NCBI GenBank assembly: GCA_963995505.1
Contig: OZ023197.1
Span: 7,057,827-7,121,826, forward strand
Direction: 5' to 3'
From: Hypericum androsaemum
Lineage: Eukaryota > Streptophyta > Magnoliopsida > Malpighiales > Hypericaceae
Length of the DNA: 64,000 nt
A model generated the notes under the pieces. The model was not told the DNA's origin. It saw only the letters and a list, made by a program, of their open reading frames with translations, and searched no databases. The position numbers and the translations under genes are program-made. Below are positions 33,071 through 46,500 of this stretch, piece by piece (within the stretch, counting starts at the first letter, position 1; every line of letters starts with the position of its first letter).

Positions 33071-35652
33071 TGTGATACCCTCACCCTTCTACCGAATTGG
33101 TTACAATATAATAAAGTTAGTTTTGGGAAGGGTTTAGGCATATCGGTAGAATAGGCGTAACTTCCTCATCCGGACTCCAAATTAGGTGATTTCAATTTGT
33201 GTAGATTCGTAACACCTAGATCTATAACTTTTTTCTTTTAGTTTTGTGATTTATGAAATAATCTGGCCGAAACAAATCAATAATTTATGGTGCTCTGATA
33301 TAGGTCTGATTTTGTCAGTATTGGAAATATTTGTTATGTGATTTTATTTAAGTTAACCTAAATTTTGAATTTACTATTCAATCTAATGATTAGCCATATT
33401 ATGTTCGATAAATTAAGCAAAGTATATTTAACTGTCCAGTGATAAGATTTATAAATAGTTCTGAGACGGATAAGAGCTAGTTGAATTTTAGCTTGTAGAG
33501 TTGGATAAAGAAAAATAAATATAGTATGGTAAATTTGGATTGTCGCAACCATATAGAATTTCACCTCAAGTATTTTACATATATAAATATAAAAGGCCAG
33601 CCACTCCACTAAAACTAAAGTAGGACTATAAAATATTTAATTAACAAAATATGATAAGGATGGATTGAAGTTGAAAACGTGGCTGTAAAATAGTAGTGCC
33701 ACCAAGTAAAAGTAAAAATAAAAGGGGAAGAAGAGGCGGTGGAGAGGTTAGAAATTGACCTATATCTATGTACAAGTAGCTCATTTGTTTTCTATCCATC
33801 GAAACAAAGAAACTACAAAAAAAAATAAAAATAAAAGAAAGAAACAAAGAGAAAGACGAGTAGATGAAACAGGGAAGAAGTAGTTACTAGTAGAATAAGG
33901 GGATCTCCGTAAGGTAATTCTATATTTGTTACTTAGTATGAATAATTTACTTACAGTTAACTATTTTCCATGGGTATGACTTGTTAGTGAAGGAACTAGA
34001 AGGATTAAGTTTTAGCCTATAGGAAACTAATCGATAAGAAACTAAAAAAAATATAGAGCTAGATTGAGAATCTTTGTTCATGGTAGCAAAAACATAATTT
34101 AGATCATGAATAAGATAATATTTATTTATATATTAAAGAGTGACACTAGAGACAGAAAAGGAAGCTAAAGGAAAGTGAAGAAAATAAGAAACTCAATTAA
34201 CTAAGAAGACAAAAGGAGCCACGAAAATTGATCATGGCTTAATGTTACTCAGATCCAATTGTTTAATTATGCGCAAGAAAATATATATTAGTAATTTAAA
34301 TTCAGGGGTTCTTGTCTAGTAAGTAACCTAAGAACCACAGTCTTCTATGTTGGATTAGTTTGAGAAAACTATAAAACAATTGAGGGCTTCTTTACGATCC
34401 ACGTTTTAAATGAAGAGAGATTAGAAAGATATAAAAAGAAAGCCAAATGAAAGAAATGAATGTGATGTATTTTGTATAAGGTGGGTAATGATAGTGGTTA
34501 ATTATTCTTTTGACTAGTTAACTGACGTTTGAATCCGAGTGCCACGAGTTGTAGAACGAAGCAAGGAGCTTCTCTTTGAGTGTTTGAACAACCATTGTCT
34601 TGTAAGTGGATATTCTTTGTAACATGTGTTTAGTTAACTAGACGTGGGTGATGTGCTTATTTGGCGTACTTTCGAATGATATGAAATGTGGTATTGGGTT
34701 TGGTTTTGGTCTATTTGATATTTGAGGTTGCTTTTGGATTGTCTGTGTATGTATGTGAATTTTGAAAAGTTTGGTATGTGATTTGTGTGATGGCGGATGA
34801 TGAGGTCTACCCGTGACCAACCGGGGATGTTGGCATATGTGCACATATTCTGAGGATACATTGGATATGTATACGATATGATATTTGGCCGGTGGGGTTG
34901 GTTTCTGATGGCGCCTTAAGATATGGTATCCTCGTGTCGGTGTGGGAGTGACACTATCTAGACCTATCTGAAGTTCATCCGAATTGTGTTATCTGTTCTG
35001 TGAAAGTCTATCTGAAGTTCTGATTACGTGTGATACGTGAATTCTTTTGATGACCTTGTCTGTGAAGTAGTCTTTTGTTGTCTTAGTTGTGGCGTTAATA
35101 TTTGGTTGGGTTTGATGGGAACGACTGGTTGGTTAAATACATGTTACTTATAATATTTGCTTACTAAGTGTTTCAAAGCACTTATCCCTTACTTCAATCC
35201 ACAGGTGAAGAGATTTGAGCCGTGGTTTGCATCTGGAGAAATTTCTTCATCCGAGTTCAGCCCGTTGTCTTTTCTTTCTCGGGCTACGTTCAAAGGTCTC
35301 CGGATGGTCTTTGTCTTTGTAATCTAGGTCGCTCCATTGTACATATTTGTTGGTCTTTGACATGTGATCTTAGATTAATGTTAATAGGTAATGTATGTGT
35401 AAATTTATGTTATGTTTTAAAAGAATGAGTTTGATGATATGACGTTGGAGATGTGTACTCCAACGCCTACCAGGTTTTGGACACGATAAATATGTTTGTT
35501 TGAAGAAACAATGTTGTGAAAAAAAAATATTTTGACAATCCTGGTAATAGGAATGATATATTATGATCTGAGGCTTGCTAGGTTTGTGGTTTATTATATT
35601 AAGTTTGACATGATCTAGCGCCGGTCACCGACCACGAATTTGGGTCGTGACA
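33071..35652 (+). mobile_element. Solo LTR (2582 bp) of a third LTR element type inside the satellite
   Basis: Unique sequence between two satellite blocks, starting TGTGATACCC and ending GGGTCGTGACA. These are TG...CA ends with partly matching inverted termini. It is flanked on both sides by AAAAG (33066-33070, 35653-35657), compatible with a 5-bp target duplication but uninformative because the satellite itself supplies that word. There is no primer-binding site, gag, pol or long reading frame. A TATA-like box TATAAATA at 33582-33589 suggests plus orientation. The length and termini recall the long LTRs of Tekay/Del-type gypsy elements; this is inference. Confidence 0.75.
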
Positions 35653-37318
35653 AAAAGGCATGAAAAGGTATGAAAAGGCATGAAAAGGAAAGAAAGGCAT
35701 GAAAAGGCAAGAAAAGGCAAGAAAAGGCAAGAAAACACAAGAAAAGGCATGAAAATGCAAGAAAACGCACAAAAATGCTTGAAAATGCTAGAAAAGGCAT
35801 GAAAAGGCAAGAAAAGCATGAAAGGCAAGAAAATGCCATGAAAAGGCGACAAAATGCAAGAAAAGGTCTGAAAAGGCAAGAAAAGGCATGAAAAGGCATG
35901 AAAGGCAAGAAAATGCATGAAAAGGCAGGAAAAGGAAAAAAATGCAAGAAAAGGCATGAAAACGTATGAAAAGGCATGAAAAGGCATGAAAAGGAAAGAA
36001 AAGGCATGAAAATGCAAGAAAGGAAAGAAAAGGAATGAAAAGGCAAGAAAAGGGATGAAAAGCCATGAAAAGGCAAGGAAAAGGCATGAAAAGGTAAGAG
36101 AAGGCAAGAAAAGACATGAAAAGGCAAGAAAAGGCATGAAAAGGCATGAAAAGGTAAGAAAAGGCATGAAAAGGAAGAAAAGGCAAGAAAAGGCAATAAA
36201 AAACATGAAAAGGCAGGAATAGGCATAAAAAGGCAATAAAAGGTGTGAAAAGGCTTGAAAGGCAAGAAAAAAACATCAAAAGGCAGGAAAATGTATGAAA
36301 AGTTAATAAAATGTAAGAAAAGGAAGAAAAGGAATGAAAAGACAAGAAAAGGCATGAAAAGGTATGAAAAGGCAAGAAAAGGGATGAAAAGGCAAGAAAA
36401 GGCATGAAAAGGCATGAAAATGCAAGAAAAGGCATAAAAAGGTAAGAAATGGCATGAAAAGGCAAGAAAATGCAAGAAACGGTATGAAAAGGCAAGAAAA
36501 AGGAAAAAAGGCAAGAAAAAAAGAAGAAAGGCATGAAAAAGGCAAGAAAAGGCATGAATAGGTAAGAAAAGACAAGAAAAAGCACAAAAAGGCAAGAAAA
36601 GATAAGAAAAGGCATGAAAAGGCAAAAAAATGCATGAGAAGGCAAGAAAAGGCATGAAAAGGCATGAAAAGGCAAGAAAAGGCATGAAAATGCAAGAAAA
36701 GGCATGAAAAGGCATGAAAGGCATGAAAAGGCAAGATATGGCAAGGAAAAGGCAAGAAAAGGTAAGAGAAGGCATGAAAAGGAAAGAAAATGCAAGAAAA
36801 AGCATGAAAAGGCAAGAACATTCAAGGGAGGCATGAAATGGCATGAAAAGGAAAGAAAAGGCATGAAAAGGAAAGATAAGGTAAGAAAAGGCATGAAAAG
36901 GCAAGAAAAGGGAAGAAAGGGCAAGAAAAGGCATGAAAAGGGAAGAAAGGGGAAAAAAAGGCATGAAAAGGCATGAAAAGGCAAGAAAATGCAAGGAAAG
37001 GCATGAAATGGAAAGAAAAGGCAAGAAAAGGCATGAAAAGGAAAGAAAAGGTAAAAAAAGGCATGAAAAGGCAAAAAACGGCATGAAAAGGCATGAAAAG
37101 GCAAGAAAAGGCATGAAAAGGCATGAAAACACAAGAAAAGGCATGAACATAAGAAAATGCACAAAAATGCTTGAAAATGTTAGAAAAGGCATGAAAAGGC
37201 AAGAAAAGGCATGAAAAGGCATGAAAAAGCAAAAAAGGCATGAAAAGACAAGAAAAGGCTAGAAAAGGCATGAAAATGCAAGAAAAGGTATGAAAGGGCA
37301 TGAAAAGGAAAGAAAACG
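35653..37318. repeat. 10-bp satellite array, middle block (1.7 kb)
   Basis: Same monomer as the left block, continuing after the solo LTR. It contains the marker AGTTAATAAA at 36301, which is 2874 bp from the previous one once the solo LTR is subtracted. This block has more indels (9-bp and 11-bp monomers) than the rest. It runs into the assembly gap. Confidence 0.95.
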
Positions 37319-37518
37319 NNNNNNNNNNNNNNNNNNNNNNNNNNNNNNNNNNNNNNNNNNNNNNNNNNNNNNNNNNNNNNNNNNNNNNNNNNNNNNNNNN
37401 NNNNNNNNNNNNNNNNNNNNNNNNNNNNNNNNNNNNNNNNNNNNNNNNNNNNNNNNNNNNNNNNNNNNNNNNNNNNNNNNNNNNNNNNNNNNNNNNNNNN
37501 NNNNNNNNNNNNNNNNNN
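37319..37518. other. Assembly gap of 200 N
   Basis: Unknown bases. The round length suggests a placeholder, so the true distance and even the adjacency of the two sides are uncertain. The satellite subtype differs on the two sides. Confidence 0.98.
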
Positions 37519-40500
37519 GGCAAGAAAAGGCTTCAAGGAAAAACAATGCATGAAAAGGTAAAAAATGGCAAGGAAAGGCAAAAAAATGGCAAGGAAAGGC
37601 AAGAAAAGGCATGAAAAGGCATGAAAAGTCAAGAAAAGGCTTGAAAAATAATGAAAAGGCAAGAAAAGGCATGATAATGCATGAAAAGGCAAGAAAAGTC
37701 ATGAAAAGGCAAGAAAAGGCAAGAAAAGTCATGAAAAGGCATGAAAAGAAATTAAAAGGAAAGAAAAGGAAAGAAAAGTCGTGAAAAGGCAAGAAAAGGC
37801 ATGAAAAGGCAAGAAATGTCATGAAAAGGCATGAAAAATTGTGAAAAGGCATGAAAAGGCAAGAAAAGTCATGAAAAGGCATGAAAAGGCATGAAATGGC
37901 AACAAAAGTCATGAAAAGGCATGAAAAGGCAAGAAAAGGCATGAAAAGACAAGAAAATGCAAGAAAAGGCATGAAAAGGCATGAAAAGGCATAAAAAGTC
38001 ATGAAAAGGCAAGAAAAGGAAAGAAAAGGCATAAAAAGGCACGAAAAGGCAAGAAAAGGCATGAAAAGGCAAGAAAAGATAAGAAAAGACATGAAAAGGC
38101 AAGAAAAGGCATGAAAAGGCAAGAAAAATCATGAAAAGGCATGAAAAGGCAAGAAAAGTCATGAAAAGGCATGAAAAAGCAAGAAAAGGCCTGAAAGAAA
38201 AGGCAAAAAAAGGCATGAAAAGGCAAGAAAAAGGCATCAAAATGCAAGAAAAGGCATGAAAAGGCAAGAAAAGGGAAGAAAAGGCATGAAAAGGCAAGAA
38301 AAGGCATGAAAAGACAAGAAAAGGTAAGAAAAGTTATAAAAAAGGCAAGAAAAAGAAAGAAAAGGCATGAAAAGGCAAAAAATGCATGAAAAGGTATGAA
38401 AAGGCAAGAAAAGGAAAGAAAAGGTAAAAAAATGCATGAAAAGGTATGAAAAGGCAAGAAAAGGAAAGAAAAGGCACGAAAAGGAAAGAAAAGGCACGAA
38501 AAGGCAAGAAAAAGGCATGAAAAGGCAAGAAAAGGCAAGAAAAGGCAAGAAAAGGCATGAAAAGGCAAGAAAAGGCATGAAAAGGTAAGAAAAGGCATGA
38601 AAAGCTATGAAAAGACAAGAAAAGGCATGAAAAGGCAAGGAAAGGCATGAAAAGGCAAGAAATGGCAAGGAAAGGCAAGAAAAGGCAAGAAAAGGCATGA
38701 AAAGGCAAGAAAAGACATGAAAAGGCAAGAAAAGGCATGAAAAGGCATGAAAAGGCATAAAAAGGCAAGAAATGGTAAGGAAAGGCAAGAAATGGCATGT
38801 AAACGCAAGAAAAGCATGAAAAGGCAAGAAAAGGCAATAAAAGGCATGAAAAGGGAAGAAAAGGCAAGAAAAGGCTTGAAAAGACAAGAAAAGGAAAGAA
38901 AAGGCATGAAAAGGCAAGAAAAGGCATGAAAAGTCATGAAAAGGCATGAAAAGGCAAGAAAAGTCATGAAAAGGCATGAAAAGTCATAAAAGGCATGAAA
39001 AGGAAAGAAAAGGCATGAAAAGGCAAGAAAAGTCATGAAAAGGCATGAAAAGGCAAGAAAAGGCATGAAAAGGCATGAAAAGGCAAGAAAAGGCATGAAA
39101 AGGCATGAAAAGGCATGAAAAGGCATGAAAAATTGTGAAAATGCATGAAAAGGCATGAAAAGGCAAGAAAAGTCATGAAAAGGCATGAAAAGGCAAGAAA
39201 AGGCATGAAATGGCAACAAAAGTCATGAAAAGGCATGAAAAGGCAAGAAAAGGCATGAAAAGACAAGAAAAGGCAAGAAAAGGCTTGAAAAGGCAAGAAA
39301 AGTCATGAAAAGGCATGAAAAGTCATGAAAAGGCAAGAAAAGGAAAGTAAAGGCATAAAAAGGCACGAAAAGGCAAGAAAATGCATGAAAAGGCAAGAAA
39401 AGACAAGAAAAGACATGAAAAGGCAAGAAAAGGCAAGAAAAATCATGAAAAGGCATGAAAAGGCAAGAAAAGTCATGAAAAGGCATGAAAAGGCATGAAA
39501 AGGCAAGAAAAGGCCTGAAAGAAAAGGCATGAAAAGGCATGAAAAGGCAAGAAAAGGCCTGAAAGAAAAGGCAAAAAAAGGCAAGAAAAGGCATCAAATG
39601 CAAGAAAAGGCATGAAAAGGCAAGAAAAGGGAAGAAAAGGCATGAAAAGTCAAGAAAAGGCATGAAAAGTCAAGAAAAGGAAAGAAAAGGCAAGAAAAGG
39701 CATGAAAAGGCAAGAAAAGTCATAAAAAGGCAAGAAAAGTCATAAAAAGGCATGAAAAGGCATGAAAAGTCATAATAGGCATGAAAAGGCATGAAAAGTC
39801 ATAAAAGGCATGAAAAGGCAAGAAAAGGCATGAAAAGGCAAGAAAAGTCATGAAAAGGCAAGAAAAGTCATGAAAAGGCATGAAAAGGCAAGAAAAGCCA
39901 TGAATATGCATGAAAAGGCATGAAAAGGCAAGAAAAGTCATGAAAATGCAAGAAAAGTTAAGAAAAGGCATGAAAAGGCAAGAAAAGGTATGAAAATGCA
40001 AGAAAAGGCAAGAAAAGGCATGAAAAGGCAAGAAAAGGAAAGAAAATGCATAAAAAGGCAAGAAAAGGCATGAAAATGCAAGAAAAGGTATGAAAAGTCA
40101 TGAAAAGGCAAGAAAAGTCATGAAAAGGTATGAAAAGGCAGGAAAAGTCATGAAAAGGCAAAAAAAGGCATGAAATGGCAAGAAAAGGCTTCAAGGAAAA
40201 AAAATCCATGAAAAGGTATGAAAAGGCAAGAAAATGCATGAAAAGGCAAAAAATGGCAAGGAAAGGATAGAAAAGGCATGAAAAGTCAAGAAAAGGCATG
40301 AAAATGCATGAAAAGGCAAGAAAAGTCATGAAAAGGCATTAAAAGGCAAGAAAAGGAAAGAAAAGGCGTGAAAAGGCATGAAAAGTCATGAAAAGGCAAG
40401 AAAAGTCATGAAAAGGCATGAAAAGGAAAGAAAAGTCATGAAAAGGCATGAAAAATTGTGAAAATGCATGAAAAGGCATAAAAAGGCAAGAAAAGTCATA

Positions 40501-43500
40501 AAAAGGCAAGAAAAGGCATGAAATGGCAACAAAAGTCATGAAAAGGCATGAAAAGGCAAGAAAAGGCATGAAAAGACAAGAAAAGGCAAGAAAAGGCTTG
40601 AAAAGGCAAGAAAAGTCATGAAAAGGCATGAAAAGTCATGAAAAGGCAAGAAAAGGAAAGAAAAGGCATAAAAAGGCACGAAAAGGCAAGAAAAGGCATG
40701 AAAAGGCAAGAGAAGACAAGAAAAGATATGAAAAGGTAAGAAAAGGAAAGAAAAATCATGAAAAGGCATGAAAAGGCAAGAAAAGTCATGAAAAGGCATG
40801 AAAAGGCATGAAAAGGCAAGAAAAGGCCAGAAAGAAAAGGCATGAAAAGGCATGAAAAGGCAAGAAAAGGCCTGAAAGAAAAGGCAAAAAAGGCATGAAA
40901 AGGCAAGAAAACGCATCAAAATGCAAGAAAAGGCATGAAAAGGCAAGAAAAGGGAAGAAAAGGCATGAAAAGGCAAGAAAAGGCATGAAAAGACAAGAAA
41001 AGGAAAGAAAAGGCAAGAAAAGGCATGAAAAGGCAAGAAAAGTCATAAAAAGGCAAGAAAAGTCATAAAAAGGCAAGAAAAGGCATGAAAAGGCAAAAAA
41101 ATGCACGAAAAGTTTTAAAAAGGCAAAAAAGGAAAAGAAAAGGCATGAAAGGTAAAAAATGCATGAAAAGGTATGAAAAGGCAAGAAAAGGAAAGAAAAG
41201 GCATGAAAAGGTAAGAAAAGGAAAAAAAAGGCATGAAAAGGCAAGAAAAGGCATTATAAGGCAAGAAAAGGCATGAAAAGGAAAAAAAAAGGCATGAAAA
41301 GGTAAAAAAAGGCAAGAAAAGTCATGAAAAGGCAAGAAAAGGCAAGAAAAGGAAAGAAAAGGCATGAAATGGCAAGAAAAGGCATGAAAAGGCATGAAAA
41401 GGCAAGAAAAAGTCATGAAAAGGCAAGAAAAGGCATGAAAAGGCAAGAAAAGGCATGAAAAGGCAAGAAATGGCAAGGAAAGGCAAGAAAAGGCAAGAAA
41501 AGGCCAAGAAAAGACATGAAAAGGCAAGAAAAGGCATGAAAAGGCAAGAAAAGGCATGAAAAGGCAAGAAAAGGCATCAAAGGGTATGAAAAGGCAAGAA
41601 AAGGCATGAAAAGGCATAAAAAAGGCAAGAAATGGTAAGGAAAGGCAAGAAATGGCATGTAAACGCAAGAAAAGTATGAAAAGGCAAGAAAAGGCAATAA
41701 AAGGCATGAAAGGGGAAGAAAAGGCAAGAAAAGGCATGAAAAGACAAGAAAAGGAAAGAAAAGGCATGAAAAGGCATGACCAGTCATGAAAAGGCATGAA
41801 AAGGCAAAAAAAGTCATGAAAAGGCATGAAAAGTCATAAAAGGCATGAAAAGGCAAGAAAAGGTATGAAAAGGCATGAAAAGGCAAGAAAAGTCATGAAA
41901 AGGCATGAAAAGGCAAGAAAAGCCATGAATATGCATGAAAAGGCATGAAAAGGCATGAAAGGGCAAGAAAGTCATTAAAAGGCATGAAAAGGCAAGAAAG
42001 GCATGAAATGGCAAGAAAAGTCATGAAAGGGCAAGAAAAGGGAAGAAAAGGCATGAAAATAGAAGAAAAGGCAAGAAAAGCATGAAAAGATAGGAAAGGA
42101 AAGAAAAGGCATGAAAAGGCAAGAAAAAGGCATGAAAATGCAAGAAAAGTTAAGAAAAGGCATGAAAAGGCAAGAAAAGGTATGAAAATGCAAGAAAAGG
42201 CAAGAAAAGGAATGAAAAGGCAAGAAAAGGCATGAAAAGGCAAGAAAAGGAAATAAAATGCATAAAAAGGTAAGAAAAGGCATAAAAATGTAAGAAAAGG
42301 TATGAAAAGGCAAAAATGGCAAGGAAAGGATAGAAAAGGCATGAAAAGTCAAGAAAAGGCTTGAAAAATCATGAAAAGGCAAGAAAAGGCATGAAAATGA
42401 ATGAAAAGGCAAGAAAAGTCATGAAAAGGCATGAAAAGGCAAGAAAAGTCATGAAAAGGCATTAAAAGGCAAGAAAAGGAAGAAAAGGCGTGAAAAGGCA
42501 AGAAAAGGCATGAAAAGGCAAGAAAAATCATGAAAAGGCAAGAAAAGTCATGAAAAGGCATGAAAAGGCATGAAAAGGCAAGAAAAGGCCTGAAAGAAAA
42601 GGCATGATAAGGCAATAAAAGGCATCAAAATGCAAGAAAAGGCATGAAAAGGCAAGAAAAGGGAGAAAAGGCATGAAAAGGCAAGAAAAGGCATGAAAAG
42701 ACAAGAAAAGGAAAGAAAAGGCAAGAAAAGGCATGAAAAGGCAAGAAAAGTCATAAAAAGGCAAGAAAAGTCATAAAAGGCAAGAAAAGGCATGAAAAGG
42801 CAAAAAATGCATGAAAAGGTTTGAAAAGGCAAGAAAAGGAAAGAAAAGGGCATGAAAAGGTAAAAAATGCATGAAAAGGTATGAAAAGGCAAGAAAAGGA
42901 AAGAAAAGGCATGAAAAGGTAAGAAAAGGAAAAAAAAGGCATGAAAAGGCAAGAAAAGGCATTATAAGGCAAGAAAAGGCATGAAAAGGAAAAAAAGACA
43001 TGAAAAGGCAAAAAAAGGCAAGAAAAGTCATGAAAAGGCAAGAAAAGGCAAGAAAAGGAAAGAAAAGGCATGAAAAGGCAAGAAAAGGCATGAAAAGGCA
43101 TGAAAAGGCAAGAAAAGTCATGAAAAGGCAAGAAAAGGCATGAAAAGGCAAGAAAAGGCAAGAAAAGGCATAAAAAGGTAAGAAAAGGCATGAAAAGCTA
43201 TGAAAAGGCAAGAAAGGCATGTAAACGCAAGAAAAGCATGAAAAGGCAAGAAAAGGCATGACAAGTCATGAAAAGGCATGAAAAGGCAAGAAAAGTCATG
43301 AAAAGGCATGAAAAGTCATAAAAGGCATGAAAAGGCAAGAAAAGGTATGAAAAGGCAAGAAAAGGCATGAAAAGGCAAGAAAAGTCATGAAAAGGCATGA
43401 AAAGGCAAGAAAAGCCATGAATATGCATGAAAAGGCATGAAAAGGCATGAAAGGGCAAGAAAAGTCATGAAAAGGCATGAAAAGTCATGAAAATGCATGA

Positions 43501-46500
43501 AAATGCATGAAAAGGCAAGAAAAGGCATGAAATGGCAAGAAAAGTCATGAAAGGGCAAGAAAAGGGAAGAAAAGGCATGAAAATAGAAGAAATGGCAAGA
43601 AAAAGCATGAAAAGATAGGAAAAGGAAAGAAAAGGCATGAAAAGGCATGAAAGGCAAGAAAAGGCATGAAAATGCAAGAAAAGTTAAGAAAAGGCGTGAA
43701 AAGGCAAGAAAAGGTATGAAAATGCAAGAAAAGGCAAGAAAAGGCAAGAAAAGGCATGAAAAGGCAAGAAAAGGAAATAAAATGCATAAAAAGGCAAGAA
43801 AATGCATGAAAATGCAAGAAAAGGTATGAAAAGGCAAAAAATGGCAAGGAAAGGATAGAAAAGGCATGAAAAGTCAAGAAAAGGCTTGAAAAAATCATGA
43901 AAAGGCAAGAAAAGGCATGAAAATGAATGAAAAGGCAAGAAAAGTCATGAAAAGGCATGAAAAGGAAAGAAAAGTCATGAAAAGGCATTAAAAGGCAAGA
44001 AAAGGAAAGAAAAGGCGTGAAAAGGCAAGAAAAGGCATGAAAAGGCAAGAAAAATCATGAAAAGGCAAGAAAAGTCATGAAAAGGCATGAAAAGGCATGA
44101 AAAGGCAAGAAAAGGCCTGAAAGAAAAGGCAAAAAAAGGCATGAAAAGGCAAGAAAAGGCATCAAAATGCAAGAAAAGGTATGAAAAGGCAAGAAAAGGG
44201 AAGAAAAGGCATGAAAGGCAAGAAAAGGCATGAAAAGATAAGAAAAGGAAAGAAAAGGCAAGAAAAGGCATGAAAAGGCAAGAAAAGTCATAAAAAGGCA
44301 AGAAAAGTCATAAAAGGCAAGAAAAGGCATGAAAAGGCAAAAAAATGCATGAAAAGGTTTGAAAAGGCAAGAAAAGGAAAGAAAAGGCATGAAAAGGTAA
44401 AAAATGCATGAAAAGGTATGAAAAGGCAAGAAAAGGAAAGAAAAGGCATGAAAAGGTAAGAAAAGGAAAAAAAGGCATGAAAAGGCAAGAAAAGGCATTA
44501 TAAGGCAAGAAAAGGCATGAAAAGGAAAACAAGGCATGAAAAGGCAAAAAAAGGCAAGAAAAGTCTTGAAAAGGCAAGAAAAGGCAAGAAAAGGAAAGAA
44601 AAGGCATGAAAAGGCAAGAAAAGGCATGAAAAGGCAAGAAAAGTCATGAAAAGGCAAGAAAAGGCATGAAAAGGCAAGAAAAGCCAAGAAAAGGCATAAA
44701 AAGGTAAGAAAAGGCATGAAAAGCTATGAAAAGGCAAGAAAAGGCATGAAAAGGCAAGGAAAGGCATGAAAAGGCAAGAAATGGCAAGGAAAGGCAAGAA
44801 AAGGCAAGAAAAGGCATGAAAAGGCAAGAAAAGACATGAAAAGGCAAGAAAAGGCATGAAAAGGCAAGAAAAGGCATCAAAGGGTATGAAAAGGCAAGAA
44901 AAGGCAAGAAAAGGCATAAAAAGGCAAGAAATGGTAAGGAAAGGCAAGAAATGGCATGTAAATGCAAGAAAAGCATGAAAAGGCAAGAAAAGGCAATAAA
45001 AGGCATGAAAAGGGAAGAAAAGGCAAGAAAAGGCATGAAAAGACAAGAAAAGGAAAGAAAAGGCATGAAAAGGCATGACAAGTCATGAAAAGGCATGAAA
45101 AGGCAAGAAAAGTCAAGAAAAGGCATGAAAAGTCATAAAAGGCATGAAAAGGCAAGAAAAGGTATGAAAAGGCAAGAAAAGGCATGAAAAGGCAAGAAAA
45201 GTCATGAAAAGGCAAGAAAAGCCATGAATATGCATGAAAAGGCATGAAAGGGCAAGAAAAGTCATGAAAAGGCATAAAAAGTCATGAAAAGGCATGAAAA
45301 GGCATGAAAAGGCAAGAAAAGGCATGAAATGGCAAGAAAAGTCATGAAAGGGCAAGAAAAGGGAAGAAAAGGCATAAAAATAGAAGAAAAGGCAAGAAAA
45401 GGCATGAAAAGACAGGAAAAGGAAAGAAAAGGCATGAAAAGGCATGAAAAAGCATGAAAAGGCAAGAAAAGGCATGAAAATGCAAGAAAAGTTAAGACAA
45501 GGCATGAAAAGGCAAGAAAAGGTATGAAAATGCAAGAAAAGGCAAGAAAAGGCAAGAAAAGTCATGAAAAGGCAAGAAAAGGTATGAAAATGCAAGAAAA
45601 GGCAAGAAAAGGCAAGAAAAGTCATGAAAAGGCAAGAAAAGGAAATAAAATGCATAAAAAGGCAAGAAAAGGCATGAAAATGCAAGAAAAGGTATGAAAA
45701 GGCAAAAAATGGCAAGGAAAGGATAGAAAAGGCATGAAAAGTCAAGAAAAGGCTTGAAAAATCATGAAAAGGAAAGAAAAGGCATGAAAATGAATGAAAA
45801 GGCAAGAAAAGTCATGAAAAGGCATTAAAAGGCAAGAAAAGGAAAGAAAAGGCGTGAAAAGGCAAGAAAAGGCATGAAAAGGCAAGAAAAGTCATGAAAA
45901 GGCATGAAAAATTGTGAAAAGGCATGAAAAGGCATAAAAAGGCAAGAAAAGTCATGAAAAGGCAAGAAAATGCATGAAATGGCAACAAAAGTCATGAAAA
46001 GGCAAGAAAAGGCATGAAAAGACAAGAAAAGGCTTGAAAAGGCAAGAAAAGTCATGAAAAGGCAAGAAAAGGCATGAAAAGGCAAAAAAAGACAAGAAAA
46101 GACATGAAAAGGCAAGAAAAGGCATGAAAAGGCAAGAAAAATCATGAAAAGGAATGAAAAGGCAAGAAAAGTCATGAAGAGGCATGAAAAGGCAAGAAAA
46201 GTCATGAAGAGGCATGAAAAGGCAAGAAAAGTCATGAAAAGGCAAGAAAAATCATGAAAAGGCAAGAAAAGTCATGAAAAGGCAAGAAAAGTCATGAAAA
46301 GGCAAGAAAAGGCAAGAAAAGGCATGAACAGGCAAGAAAAGACAAGAAAAGACATGAAAAGGCAAGAAAAATCATGAAAAGGCATGAAAAGGCAAGAAAA
46401 GGGAAGAAAAGGCATGAAAAGGTAAGAAAAGGCATGAAAAGGCAAGAAAAATCATGAAAAGGTAAGAAAAGGCATGAAAAGGTAAGAAAAGGTAAGAAAA

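Noticed and set aside
20405..33141. Very long minus-strand reading frames rich in Phe, Cys, Leu and Met (up to 957 codons)
   Set aside because: They occur in all three frames at once, are a direct result of the stop-free 10-bp repeat, and have no non-repeat domain. At 20289-20666 the frame merely runs from the satellite into broken gag.
33358..35428. Small frames inside the solo LTR
   Set aside because: All under 85 codons, AT-rich, with no known motif; expected by chance in non-coding DNA.
33066..35657. AAAAG as proof of a target-site duplication around the solo LTR
   Set aside because: AAAAG occurs in every satellite monomer, so the match is expected by chance; it is consistent but not evidence.
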